From assembly GCA_018136815.1 (NCBI GenBank), contig CM030931.1, forward strand, positions 4,160,148 through 4,224,147: a stretch of DNA of 64,000 nucleotides, read 5' to 3'. Below are positions 21,366 to 32,085 of this stretch, in pieces. Each line of letters begins with the position of its first letter. Within the stretch, counting starts at the first letter, position 1. The DNA comes from Isochrysis galbana. Its lineage: Eukaryota; Haptophyta; Isochrysidales; Isochrysidaceae. The notes under the pieces are model-generated. The model searched no databases and was not told where the DNA came from. It saw nothing but the letters and a program-made list of their open reading frames with translations. A program made the position numbers and the translations under genes.

Positions 21366-21749
21366 ATGTCTGTGTGACCGACTTCTCACACTCACGGTGG
21401 GAGTATAGATAGGAGTAGTGTATTGTAGTACAAGGATCTCCCATAAAGTACAAAGTACACATCCGGGGAGGGGGGCGTCGGATTTTTCTTGTATGGGAGT
21501 ATAACTTTAGTGCTATGGGACCGTAGCCGTCATCAGCAACTGAGCAACGGAGCCCCTGCATCCCGCAATGGGCGTGTGCGCGGTTGGTATATTGCTCGTC
21601 CGGTGTGTGTGGCTAGGAAAGCTAGCCACCAACCAACAAGATGCTCTACACTCTACACTCTACAAGTAGCAAGTAGCAAGTAGTACTTGCAAGTAGTCTA
21701 CCATACAATTCTCAACGTGGAACGTGGTACCGTGGTTAGTGGATAGGGT

Positions 21750-22635
21750 TCGGGCGGTCAAATAGTGATTTATAAATACTTACATGTAGGGGGGCTGCAT
21801 TTTTGACCGTTCGCCGAAGCCCAAGAAAAAACTCATGGCTCATGGCTCATGGGGGGCTTACCTGCCGCCTGCCGCCTGCCGCAACAAAAATTGAAACATG
21901 CAAAATGCAAAATGCCGAGGAAAAGGAATGGCATGAATGGTGAATGGTGAATGGTGGGATTTATTCCCCCCCCCCTCGCCCCCCTCCCCCCCTCTGCCTC
22001 TGCACACGCGCTGCTGGGGCTCTAATAGCTGCTAACAGTACAGAACTGGTGGTCGCGCCGCGTGGCCAATCAATAAGGTCATTTTAGGGCCGTTGCTTCA
22101 TGACACGCGGCTCCCCCGAGATCCGTCCCCGTCCGCGCTATCGGGTGCCCGACCTTCATCTGGAGCCTAGAGCGGGGGGGCATCACCCGCGGAGCGCGGA
22201 GCCGCGGTGCACTCCATGCACCCCACACCGCGTGCACACGGCTGCCTTGGCCTTGGCCACATGGAAATCCGCCCTGACCACCCCAACCCGCCCCTCGCAG
22301 GAATCGCCCGCGTTCGTACTCGACAACGACCTCTACCTGCTCGACGCTGTACGACGCTGGGGCCGTCGACGCGTGGCGCGTGGCTGGCGAGCGCCAACTT
22401 CCACTTCCAGGTTCCAGGCCGCCCTCGCGGCGCTCTCCTCCATCTGGACAGCGCCTTACCCGGCGCTGATCGACGAGGCTCAGCCTGGGGACGGCCTACT
22501 ATTCCCACTAGCCCGGTAATATCACGACACCCCTCAGCGCAGCTGCCCGTACGCCTTGACGCGTGTTGATGCCACATATACATACACATTTGCACCCCTT
22601 CAAATCTCCCCCCTCACGGACAGTCGCCCGAGGGC
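21750..22635 (+). mobile_element. Truncated AGGGCGGTCAAAC-family element joined to another repeat
   Basis: The left end CGGGCGGTCAAATAGTGATT and the following GCATTTTTGACCGTT match the starts of the elements at 8479 and 25574. The interior CCCAACCCGCCCCTCGCAGG matches both as well. No right terminus was found. Instead 22495-22635 matches, in reverse complement, the repeat at 55741-55890. I see no gene from here to 23250. Confidence 0.6.
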
Positions 22636-23251
22636 CCCGCCAATCGGCTTCCCCTATGCCTATGGAGGGCATCTCTATGCTCTATGTCTCAGCACTCAAG
22701 CCTGCCTTAACGCAAGAAAAGCCGTGTGGAAGCATGGGCTCGACGCATGGTTCTGCCGAACGGGCGGCTAGGAAGAGGCGCCATCCTAACCACTATCCCG
22801 ACCAAGACCCTCACTGCGGGGCAACGCCCGGCGCTCCCATCATTTTGGAAGGAAGCACTGGGTAGCCACGTGTTCGCATGGCGTGCATTAATTAGGGCAC
22901 GATTCGCGCACACGCTCCTGCTTCTATCCTTAGTGAGCCCTAGGGCCCCTCGGAGAAGGAGGTGGAGCTGATCACAGGGGGCACTTTCTACCGGTCGCAC
23001 GCACAATATACAACATTCACGGACCGCTTCAGAGCTTGAGCTAGTCATCCTTGATCCTTGGCCTCACATCGGAGATGATCGAGATGTCCTCTCAAGTTGG
23101 CCCCTCGCCCGTCGTTCACAAAATGAAAAAAGCCAAAGAACATGAAACACGAAAGATACGGTCGAGATCCCACGACCGCATTTACTCTGTATTCGCGTAC
23201 CATGTGTCACACGCCATTGGGGGCATGCCATGCGTCAACGGACTATGATTA

Positions 23252-25387
23252 TTAAGTGCTCATTTGCTCATCGGTTTCCCCTTGATGCTCATTTTCCGTG
23301 TTGAAGCAAGTTACCCCCCGCACAGCGCCGCCCTCGAAAGCAATCGCACGGACGCCAGCGCCCGAGACGCCGTCGAGAGCTTGTTGGCAACTAAATTCGA
23401 AAGATTCCCCAGCGCACATGGCATCGTCATTACCGCGGAAAGAAATCTCGCGACCCGATGTGAGGGTCAACACAATGCGACCCGCAAGAAATTTGATTCC
23501 GGGAGCTTGTGATGCGGATCCGGAAACTCGAGCAATCGTCTCGTCCTTGTAAAGTTCATGCCACGTGCCACCTCGTCTGACCAGCGAAGCCTCGTCGAAG
23601 AGTGTCACAATTCCTGTGGGATGGTCGAGCACAACTCCCTCGCGCGAGCCGTCATCATATTCAAAGCAAATGCCGTGCACCACCGCCCCCGCGGCACCTA
23701 AAATGCGCGTCACCCTTTGCGGGACGGAAGCCGCCACCGATTCTTTTGAGCTCTGGGCATCATCACCCGATCGGTTGAGGGCGTCACCGCCACCCTTGTT
23801 AAGTTGAACATTGGGGCCCATTTCTCCTCTAGCCAATCTCCATGTCTCCTCACCGCTCGATCGAACTTGGGCCTCGTGGACATTATACCTTCGCCACGCG
23901 CAAGCCTCGCGCCTTGCAGCAACCTCTGCAGCCAACTGCGACTCCTCGGCCTCCAACTTAGCTGCAAGGAGTTTACGCTCGTCTAGCGCAAGGGCCGCCG
24001 CTGCCCGCGCATTGTTCTCTGCAATAAAGAGCTCGAGCCAGCCTTCCGCTACCGGTGCACGCCGGCGGAGGGCCTCCTCCCATACCAACGTGTAGCGTCG
24101 GCTTACATCAGCGCAATAACAGCGCCCAAACGCCAAAACGTGCGAGAGGGACTTCCCCCATCCTGTTTCATAAAGAAGAGGAGCGTCACAAGCTTCCTCA
24201 CAAGGATCACAGTGCACCCACCGTTGATGGTGACATGACCAAACCTCGCACCAGACATGATCGGTGACGTCAAGCACCCATCGAACATCGAACCCTGTCG
24301 CAGTGGCTAGCAACCCGAAGGCATTCGCCCATTCTCCACACCGACCTCGGCGCGTTCGGAGCAGCATCTCAGGATTGTTGTACCGTGGGAAACGAGTCAG
24401 GTGCCCGTTTGGGCCGCGGTAAACCTCCACTCTTTGTGCGCCCCATCGTTGCTCCTCAACAGTGGGTGGAGCCATGCCGACAAATTCCGTAGCACCGCCC
24501 GTCGCCTCGCACTTCGGGCGGTCTACCCAGACAAAGAAATCGCGCTTAAACCATCGCAACAACACCATCAACTCGGACAGGTCGGGAGGGGGTAGCGCCG
24601 CCGGCCATCCACTCTGTGTCGCAATTGCTACTGCATCGGTGAGCTGCCTCTCATGGTTACTGTGCAAAGCGTCCATGTTCTCGTCAGGATTCTTACCTGT
24701 CGCCAGCCGCTCCTCCGTCAGAAGTGAACGGAACTCGTCCTGGTTTGAGCGGATCATTTCAAGCGCCGAAGGATCTGCAATCGCCAATTCCGCGAGCAAT
24801 TTCCCCAGCTCTGAAGGTTCACACCGCGCTCGCTCGACAACAGCTCGTATGGGCGCAGATGCCTGCATGCTTTCGATGACAAGTTCAGACGCTCGTGTCG
24901 CAGGCGCGCCATCAACGTGGTAATCGCGATGCGTGGCGCCTTCTTGTGCGAAGTGATCTTGAAACAGCCGATGCCAGGGTAGCTGCCGGCGTGCCACTGC
25001 AATCAGATGTTGATCACTGTACCAAGCAGCAGTGGAGAAGCCGCTCGCGATCCGCCGCTCCATCTCCGCATGTGCAGCCGCCTGCTCGGCTCGTCTAGCA
25101 GCACGACCTTTCTCCTCATCCGCCCTAGCCTGTTCTTCCGCTCGCGCCTCGGCCGCGTCAACGGCCGGCCGTCTGATAAGGGTCACTCTGCGGCCGACAG
25201 CGAGGCCGAGCGAGTGCAGGTCATGCTGATCAGTCAGCGGTCCGGCGGTGAGTCCATGGATCTCCTGCTCCTCAGGAGGGACGTTGGTCACACTGAAGAC
25301 TTGCATCCGCAGCACCTCCACGCCGTCCTCCTCCTCCACCTCGAGTGTGTACTCCACGCCGGCGTACACGACCGTCAGCGGCGCCAT
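23252..25387 (-). CDS. PNG1: Peptide:N-glycanase with N-terminal UBL and Rad23-like segment and a jacalin-like C-terminus
   Basis: 711 residues, intronless. PNGase removes N-glycans from misfolded glycoproteins during ER-associated degradation in cytosol and nucleus. Residues 5-73 are a ubiquitin-like fold, followed by a charged helix (78-112). Residues about 172-226 resemble the XPC-binding domain of Rad23 (LAIADPSALEMIRSNQDEFR). The transglutaminase core has RYNNPEMLLRTRRGRCGEWA, with catalytic Cys350, His377 in TDHVWCEVW and Asp394 in WVHCDPCEE, and then ETGWGKSLSHVLAFG. The two CxxC zinc pairs of the family are missing: PKCEATG (292-297) and YRGPNG (323-328) stand in their places. The C-terminal 150 residues (VVHGICFEYDDGSREGVV) look like a jacalin-type carbohydrate-binding beta-prism instead of the animal PAW domain. 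The start is the first ATG after a CT-rich leader. Confidence 0.88.
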   Translation of the reverse strand: MAPLTVVYAGVEYTLEVEEEDGVEVLRMQVFSVTNVPPEEQEIHGLTAGPLTDQHDLHSLGLAVGRRVTLIRRPAVDAAEARAEEQARADEEKGRAARRAEQAAAHAEMERRIASGFSTAAWYSDQHLIAVARRQLPWHRLFQDHFAQEGATHRDYHVDGAPATRASELVIESMQASAPIRAVVERARCEPSELGKLLAELAIADPSALEMIRSNQDEFRSLLTEERLATGKNPDENMDALHSNHERQLTDAVAIATQSGWPAALPPPDLSELMVLLRWFKRDFFVWVDRPKCEATGGATEFVGMAPPTVEEQRWGAQRVEVYRGPNGHLTRFPRYNNPEMLLRTRRGRCGEWANAFGLLATATGFDVRWVLDVTDHVWCEVWSCHHQRWVHCDPCEEACDAPLLYETGWGKSLSHVLAFGRCYCADVSRRYTLVWEEALRRRAPVAEGWLELFIAENNARAAAALALDERKLLAAKLEAEESQLAAEVAARREACAWRRYNVHEAQVRSSGEETWRLARGEMGPNVQLNKGGGDALNRSGDDAQSSKESVAASVPQRVTRILGAAGAVVHGICFEYDDGSREGVVLDHPTGIVTLFDEASLVRRGGTWHELYKDETIARVSGSASQAPGIKFLAGRIVLTLTSGREISFRGNDDAMCAGESFEFSCQQALDGVSGAGVRAIAFEGGAVRGVTCFNTENEHQGETDEQMST

Positions 25388-25573
25388 GGCAAAGAGCAGC
25401 AGCTCGGCTTCAAGACGCCTCTCCTGATCATCAGCTCCCCGCTCTATCCTCTCTCTCCCTTCTCTCTCTTTTCCTCTCTCTATTCATACCAAGGACACCT
25501 GCAAGCTGGTATTGTAGTAAAAAACTACGTGCGTTCACCTTTTAGGGGGGGTGAGTACTTTATGTAAAGTAGT

Positions 25574-26583
25574 AGGGCGGTCAAACAGGGGCTTTTTAAC
25601 TATTAGTAAGGGTTGGGCTGCATTTTTTGACCGTGGCGCGGTGCCCAATAAAAAAGCTCCGGGGGGGGCTACCTGACGCTACGAAAATCTTCGCCAAGAA
25701 ATGGTGCGATCCGCCCCCCCTCTCTCCCCCTCCGTCACGCGCGCTCACGCTCTACCCGTAAAGAATGGGCGGTCGCGCCCGCGGGGGGATCGGTTCCTCT
25801 ATATCTAAGCTACATTCGGCATTTGATTCCCGCCCGATGCAGCGCCGTGTCGGGCTGCCGACAGTCCGACCACCCTCTGACCCTCTGGCATCATTGCCCG
25901 CGCAGCCCACCCAGCTCCTCACAGCGCGCGCACGCGGCTACCCTGGCTACCAGAGGCTCCACCCCGACCATCCCGACCCGCCCCTCGCAGGATTCACCCT
26001 CTCTCGAACTCGGCATCGAGAACTAGGCTCAGCTCACCGGCGCGGACGTCCACGCGTGGCTGACTGGCTGACGAGCCTCCGCGTCGAGGCTGCCTACGCG
26101 GCCATCCTCTCTCTGACAGTGCCAGATCCGGAATTGATCGATGAGGCGAGACCCGTGGGTGGCCTCAGGACGGGCCTCGTCGTGGCGCTCTACGCTGCGG
26201 CGGGCAGGAAAGCCCAAGATCCTGCCAGAGCGCCTCATAGCGCATCTCGCGGGAACCCACCACCCAGAGCAGAAATCATTGTCTGCCGCTGGGTGGTGGC
26301 CTTGGCAGGTGGCATTGAAAATTAATTTATACTGTTGATGACGCGCGACGGCGCAACGAAAGCACTCCGGGCACGCGGAGCTCGAGAAGCGAAGAAGCAC
26401 ACCAAGGTCTTCGCAATACTTGACGTAGACGTCAAGTAGAGCTGTACACCGTGGAGCCGACGCGGCGTCAGTCAACCTCCGGTGGGCAGCTGAGACAGAG
26501 AGCCACCGTGAAAATCCTCAAATTTCCTCAATTCTGAGATGGTCATTTTTGTACCCCTTATAAAAAAACCGTTTGACCGCCCC
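25574..26583. mobile_element. AGGGCGGTCAAAC-family DNA transposon, 1,010 bp
   Basis: Left end AGGGCGGTCAAACAGGGGC; right end AAAAAACCGTTTGACCGCCCC. The flanking nonamers TAAAGTAGT (25565-25573) and AAAAGTAGT (26584-26592) agree at 8 of 9 positions. The interior has GC-rich sequence, and frames such as 25765-26325 show no recognised domain. It appears to be a non-autonomous derivative related to the 2-kb element at 8479. It lies directly upstream of the PNGase gene. Confidence 0.78.
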
Positions 26584-26844
26584 AAAAGTAGTTGACGGGA
26601 CGAACTACTCGGACGCCCAAGGCGACGGATGACACGTGTTTAGCCCCAACCCATTGGGGCCCAGTCCAGTGATAGTGTCTGGAGTTTTGTATTAGAAGGG
26701 GCTCATAGTCCCCATGTGCCTTGGTGTACGCTTAATTAGGTGTCCTCCGATCTCGTCCCCTCTTTCTCTTTGCGTCGCTAAGACCATGCTACACCTAGTC
26801 CTCGTCTCGCTACTCGGTATGGGCCTGCCCACGGCTGTTCGGCT

Positions 26845-27640
26845 GTCCCACGTGCTCTATTCGAACATGGTACTCTGACAACTTGAGGATCCATCGCATG
26901 AGTCGAGAGGCTGGACCGCCTCCGACGGAGTCCTTCATCGAATGGAGCCACTTGAGAGCGGAGTGGTCTATTACCAAGGTGAAACGCCGGCCCCATAGAT
27001 AGGGTCGCCAGTTGCGGATAGATTCAAGCGCCGCTAGAAGTTCGACCTCTGAGACGGTCCAATTCTTCTCGGCGGGAGATAGGGTCCGACCGTAGTACGC
27101 GACCACTCTCTCGCGGCCTTCGTCGTCTCGTTGGCAGAGAATACCGGCGATACCGAGTTGGGTGGCGCCATCTGTCTTGACGATGAACGGACGATCGTCC
27201 TTAGGCGGAGTTAAGACAGGTTCGGCGGTGATGGCCCGCTTCAAATCCTCGATGGCCTCATGACAGGCCGGAGTTTGCGACTCGACGGCAACGTTGACGC
27301 CGGAACGAGTGAGCGCGGTAAGTGGAGCGGCGCGAATGGCGAACCTCCTAATGAAGCGGCGGTAGTATGAGCATAACCCCAAGAATGACCGGACCGCCTC
27401 CAGAGAGTTAATCCGCTTGGGGTCGATATTGGCGACGGCCTCTACCTTTTTTGGGTCCATGTGCAATCCATCTCGGGATACTACATGACCGAGATATTCA
27501 GCTGAAGTGGCGAAGAAGAGGCACTTAGACATCTTGCATGTCAAACCGGCCCAAATGAGGCGCTCGAGGACGAGGTCGAGACGGTGGAGCATCTGCTTGA
27601 AGGAATCCGCCTCTCTCTCCTCGGGGTTGTTTCCGAGCCC
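26845..27640 (-). pseudogene. Ty3/gypsy pol fragment: reverse-transcriptase C-terminus plus RNase H
   Basis: The frame starts just after where the YxDD catalytic box should be, so the polymerase active site is absent. It reads through the thumb/connection (CKMSKCLFFATSAEYLGHVV, DPKKVEAV, SFLGLCSYYRRFIRRFAI) and an RNase H domain with catalytic-type acids in KTDGATQLGIAGILCQ, VSEVELLAALESI and LVIDHSALKWL. It ends in a degraded C-terminus with no integrase. At about 27641 it abuts an LTR piece in the opposite orientation, so the frame's first 50 codons (to 27757) are antisense LTR. It is a retrotransposon relic. Confidence 0.85.
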
Positions 27641-27642
27641 TG

Positions 27643-27845
27643 TTGTCGCATTCGCGAGTCGACACTCGTTAGGCTTCTCTCTTCTCTTCGTCGATCGGCA
27701 TTTATCGTTATAATTCTCTCGTTCTCGTTCTCGGTCAAAAGCTTCGCTTGGACGCATAGGATCTTGGGTTGTGGAGCGCCCTCTCTCTTTCCCTCGAAGA
27801 GAAGGGAAGTTTCCCCACCTATCTCCCTCCTAGGCGTCTGCCGCG
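27643..27845 (+). mobile_element. Truncated LTR fragment
   Basis: TGTCGCATTCGCGAGTCGAC through GAAGGGAAGTTTCCCCACCT matches the first 200 bp of the intact LTR at 31005 with scattered substitutions, including the TG start. It then diverges into 27846-27930, unique sequence. Confidence 0.75.
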
Positions 27846-27944
27846 CCGGCCGCCGATTCTACACTTATCGTCCGGACGGGTGTGGTACCCCTTGTCTCCT
27901 CGGTCGTCGTGCACTATTCTTATAGTTCATCGTTCGTCGTTCGT

Positions 27945-28310
27945 CGTTCGTCGTTCGTTCTTCGATTCTCGATTCTCGATTCTCATCGTTCCGCGTCCTT
28001 ATCGTTCTTCGTTTCTCGTTCTCGATTCTCGATTCTCGTCGTTCCGCGTTCTTCGTTTCTCGTTCTCGATTCTCGATTCCCGTCGTTCCGCGTTCTCATC
28101 GGTCCTCGATTGTTCGTAACTTCTCGGTGCGTCGCTCATCACGTCTTCCGTCTTGGTTCGGCGTTGGGCGCGCGGCTCTCCATCCATTCGGATTTATTGC
28201 TTCATTCGCTCTTCGGATTTATTGCTTCATTCGCTCTTCGGATTTATTGTTTCATTCGCTCTTCGGATTTATTGTTTCATTCGCTCTTCGGATTTATTCG
28301 CTCTTGCAGA
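27945..28310 (+). repeat. Two tandem repeats shared with the LTR retrotransposon interior
   Basis: 27945-28125 is built of TTCTCGATTCTCGATTCTCG plus CGTTCCGCGTTCTT units, the same units as 33985-34190 inside the intact element. 28186-28310 holds about four and a half 25-bp units with core CGGATTTATTGTTTCATTCG. Long open frames across both (for example 27882-28424) are repeat artefacts. Confidence 0.75.
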
Positions 28311-28582
28311 CCTCGCTGTGGAGCTACCGCCGATATACGAAGAGAAGACGGAAGACTACAACCGATGCATGAAGAGAAGACGGAAGACAGTCGTGGAACG
28401 TTTGATGACATCGAAAGAAAGTAAGAGAAGGGGTAGAATGTCGCCGACGAGACCTTGAGGCTTAAAATAAACCACCGGTTAGAAGTAAAAGTCTGTCATC
28501 GTATGGAATACGACACTCGATCGAAAGGTCCTCTGCCTATGAGCCTATAGTCATCGCGTGTTCGACAAGCACAAATTCTGCC

Positions 28583-29290
28583 TTGGCGCCTACGACCGCG
28601 CCCTCTCATAGTCCCGCTCCCCCTCTGTCCATGGGAGCAGCGGGAACCTCTTTGGGCCCACAAGGGGTCCACTTCGTCGGAATCGGCGGTTCCTCCGAGC
28701 CTCCGCGAGCCCCTTCGAACACCTCGGCGCCATCCGCCGCTCCATCAGACGAGTCGCTGCTCGTAGATCCAATCCGCGAGCGAGCTGAGCTCACCTTCCT
28801 CGGGACCTCGGGCTACCCGGAGCTCGACCCCCATGCCCACCCGCTCGAGGACGACGCGTGGGAACAAGTGAGCGAGTCTCCTTCCGTCGCCGACCTCTCG
28901 GCCGATCGCGATATCGCGATCGCCTCGCCTACATGCAGTCCGCGATCGAAGCTCAACAACTTCGAGACGAGAAGCGCGACCGAGAGCACACTGCTCTCCT
29001 CAAGATGATAGCGGGCCTTAACGCCCATGTCATAGCCTTGCGGGCTCCCACCACTCCGACGGCCGCAGAAGAGATGGCGGACACCTCGGCGCCGAAGCCG
29101 CTCCCTCCCTCGACTGCGCGTCCGCCAGAGCCTCACTCGGCCGCCCCACCTCGCACTTCGGTGGGGGGGCGTCCTTACGCCCCTCGCTCTGCTCCTCGGG
29201 CTGACTTCACTGACTTCACTCCCGCTCCAGTCTACGGACGCCCCGAAGATTTCCACGCCTTAAAAGTACGTATTTCGTATTTCCCATCTA
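28583..29290 (+). pseudogene. Gag-like retroelement fragment, frameshifted
   Basis: A Pro/Ser-rich N-terminus (28583-28910) ends in DAWEQVSESPSVADLSADRD. The next frame continues with LAYMQSAIEAQQLRDEKRDR, a coiled coil, and then a Pro/Thr-rich linker and GRPEDFHALK. This resembles the N-terminal part of Ty3/gypsy Gag. No capsid core or zinc knuckle follows. It probably belongs with the gypsy debris to its left. Confidence 0.5.
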
Positions 29291-29570
29291 CGGATGTGTT
29301 GCGATCACTATAATTGGACGGGTCCAGCGAGCGTTGAGGCGCCGAGGGGGGTCGTGGTGGGACTCCTGGGGCGAGGGGAACGGGGGAGAAGTTGGGAGCG
29401 AGGGGCCTGGGCCGTTCGTTATCTTTAGGGAAGGGAGGAGAGGAGAGGAAGAGTGGGGGAAGGGCGCGGTTCCCTCGCGCGAGGGGTGGGGGCGGACGCA
29501 GCCGGAGAAGAGTGGAGGCAGTGTCACTGCGTGGGCACGTGCGTGAAACACGCTCGGAGCGAGCGCAGCG

Positions 29571-30392
29571 ATGCGTTCGAGCGTCAGATTGTTCGTCTTC
29601 ACAGGCAAGCAGCAGGCCGACTCGCGCGGCTCCGACGTCTCAATCACGTTTGTGGGTACGCTGGGCAACATGATCATCGAGAACCTTGAGCACGCCAACA
29701 TCAAACACCTGGGCTCGCTCTTCGGGGCAGGTTCGATGTGCGAAATCGAGATCGAGGCGGATTACATCGGCACAATCCAGGCTGTCCAGATCGCATATGG
29801 CGTACGAGTATCTGCTGGTGACTGCTCACCATGGTTTCTGAAGCAGATCAATGTTCAAACCGAGTATGACGGGCTTAACATCTGCTTTCTGTCACCGTAC
29901 GAGCGGCTCGACGGCAACACGAAGGTCGAACTACGGCCACATCTGGTATGGCATCAAGATAGATATGGGACTATCTCGGAGAAGGCCCCGCCTCCTGCAC
30001 AGCCGATTGGGCAATGGATGTGGCCAGAGCTGCCCTTGCCCGTGGGTGGTGCAGTGGCATCGAATCAAGCTGAGATCCAGACTGGGTCGAACCTCCAGCT
30101 TGCCCTGTGGCAGACAATACTGAGAGAGGAAGTCACCCCACTTATTGACGACGCGCTTTTCAATCTCGAGCAGAAGCGCATTCCGGGAACGTTTCTCAAC
30201 GCCTGCGTGAAGGCAATACACGGCAATCTGACCGCTCCTGTTGATGCAATTGCCATGGAAGAACTACTCCGGAGGAATGCGGAATTGAGTAGTGAGCTGG
30301 TGAAGGCGAAGCAGCAAATAGCGCCTGAGAATAACCGGCCAGCACTCGCGAAGGCGAGTGAAAGCGCGTCTTCTTCGTGCATAGTCTCGTGA
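29571..30392 (+). CDS. PLAT/LH2-domain protein with C-terminal CaaX-like motif
   Basis: 273 residues, intronless as modelled. Residues 1-105 fit a PLAT/LH2 beta-sandwich: SVRLFVFTGKQQADSRGSDV, SITFVG, a middle strand MCEIEIEADYIGTIQAVQIA, and SPWFLKQINVQ with the family-typical Trp-Phe-Leu. PLAT domains bind membranes or protein partners, for example in lipoxygenases and polycystins. No catalytic domain follows; the C-terminal 130 residues are predicted helical with a coiled-coil-like RRNAELSSELVKAKQQ. The protein ends SSSCIVS, which fits a CaaX prenylation box (CIVS, Ser at the end favouring farnesylation). A membrane-tethered adaptor is the inference. The ATG lies directly before the first beta strand, so I accept it as the start, though an upstream exon is possible. 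Confidence 0.65.
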   Translation: MRSSVRLFVFTGKQQADSRGSDVSITFVGTLGNMIIENLEHANIKHLGSLFGAGSMCEIEIEADYIGTIQAVQIAYGVRVSAGDCSPWFLKQINVQTEYDGLNICFLSPYERLDGNTKVELRPHLVWHQDRYGTISEKAPPPAQPIGQWMWPELPLPVGGAVASNQAEIQTGSNLQLALWQTILREEVTPLIDDALFNLEQKRIPGTFLNACVKAIHGNLTAPVDAIAMEELLRRNAELSSELVKAKQQIAPENNRPALAKASESASSSCIVS

Positions 30393-30744
30393 CGGACTGG
30401 GATGTGAGCGGCTTGATGTCCGCAATAGGGGTCAGGGGGGCTCGGTTTGGCTGCAATTTTGGGACCAGATTTCCTTGCTCCGTCAGACAGAGAATTAGAG
30501 GCGTGCCACTGCTAGTGATTAGTCTAAATCTTAAAAAACATTTGAAGCTTCTGGGCTATACACTTTACACACCTAAAAAAAACATTTGAAGATTCCGGGC
30601 TATACACCTACTATCCTAAGGCTAGCTTAAGGCATCCCTTTCGCTATCCTGATCCTGACATCGCCCTTCCCTTCCCTAAATAAAATAATTAATGTTATAT
30701 CCTGGCCAACCCCACTAGCTAATCGGACACAACTTTTCCGTCCC

Positions 30745-31004
30745 GGAATCTCGCCATGCCTGACGAGTCAGGTGTCCGAGTGCTACCGGGGGGAGGGGGC
30801 ACTGCCCCCTCCCCTCGATATTTGTCCTCCCCCCAGTGAACGCACCGACCCCGCGCACCCCAGCACGTCCTCTCCTCGAGTCCACGCTGGGGGAAAACCC
30901 CTTTTGGGTAAAAACAACGCAGGGGGGGGGGGCACTCGTGAAAGGGAGCCCAGAAGCGCTAATCACTCCTCGCCGAAGCGAGTGGCCGCGGCGAGCCGCG
31001 GCCC
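30745..31004 (+). repeat. Left part of dispersed repeat R, split by the LTR retrotransposon
   Basis: From GCCATGCCTGACGAG to GCGAGCCGCGGCCC it is collinear with 63185-63463, and the match resumes at 35487. The repeat was therefore intact before the LTR element inserted. Bases 30393-30744 upstream hold no gene that I can support. Confidence 0.85.
31000..31004. repeat. Target-site duplication, left copy (GGCCC)
   Basis: Identical to 35487-35491 on the far side of the LTR element. The empty-site paralogue near 63459-63463 has a single GGCCC. Confidence 0.85.
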
Positions 31005-32085
31005 TGTCGCATTCGCGAATCGACTCTCGCTAGGCTTCTCTCTTCTCTTCGTTCGGTATTTATCGTTATAATTCTCTCGTTCTCGTTCTCGGTCAAAAAC
31101 TTCGCGTGGACGCCTAGGATCTAGGGTTCTGGAGCGCCCTCCCTCTGCTCTCTCGAAGAGAAGGGAAGTTTCCCCACCTTTCTTCCTCCCAGGCGCCTCG
31201 CAAAAGGTTTAATTCGCTATCTCCCCGCGTTTCTTTACCTGCTTCTGGGGGCAATCAGGTTTGGTTTGCCATCTCCCCTCGGAGATCGATTTAGGTTCGC
31301 TGCTTGGGTGAGGGAATCTTTCTCCTTGGTCCTTGGTTTGCCATCTCCCCTTGGAGATTGATTTAGATTCGCTGCTTTGGTTTTGGGTTATCTTTCCCCT
31401 TGATGCAAGTTGCATGGAAGCCCTTGGTCCCGTTGGTTTTTGGTTTTCTCCTCCCTTGGTTGCTACTCGGGGTTGCTCGATAGAAACGTCTAGAAGGTCC
31501 ACGCTCAACAGCAAGATTTCTTCGATTGCAAGGATACCTCGCTGCGATCTGTATCCAATGTGATCGCCGTGGTTGCGCGACATAACGTTCCTCTTCGACT
31601 TTCCGCCTTGGTGGGAAAATCCAAAGCGAAGACACGCTCCGACCGTCGCTGCGGATTCTCTCTCTCTCTCGCTCTCTCTCTCTGTCTCTCGCGACGTGTT
31701 TGAGTTACCGGCGATGTGGGGTCTCGGTTATTTCATGTTTTGCTTGGTTTGGGTGAATGATTCTAGTGTGTTCGTGAGTCGGTGTCGCAGCATCGTTGGA
31801 TCCGACGTCTTGTCGTCAGTCGTCATCCGTCGCTCTCGCTCTCGTCGCTCTCGCTCTCGTAACACTCGTACCCTACAAACTCTCCTTGCCTCACCAGCCC
31901 CTGCCAACACAGCCCTCCTCTCACTCACCCTCGCCTCTCGCCTCTCGCTCGATGTCGCTCTCGCCGCCGTCCTCGCCCTCGCTCAGCCCGTCAGCGTCTC
32001 CGAAGTCGTCTCCTCCGCCGCGCCTGCCGCCGGTCTGCCTCCTTCCTCATTGCCCTCAGGCCCTATGGGCCATCCCAATTCGTCA
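31005..32085 (+). repeat. 5' LTR
   Basis: 1,081 bp, TG...CA ends. It contains CTCTCTCTCTCGCTCTCTC microsatellite (31656-31685) and TCGCTCTCGTCGC repeats near 31830-31860. A long frame (31573 onward) runs through the 3' half of the LTR into gag. Confidence 0.93.

Noticed and set aside
27882-28424. 180-codon frame on the plus strand
   Set aside because: It is made of two tandem repeats (RFSILDSR and FALRIYCFIRSSDL echoes), typical of stop-free repeat sequence and not of a gene.
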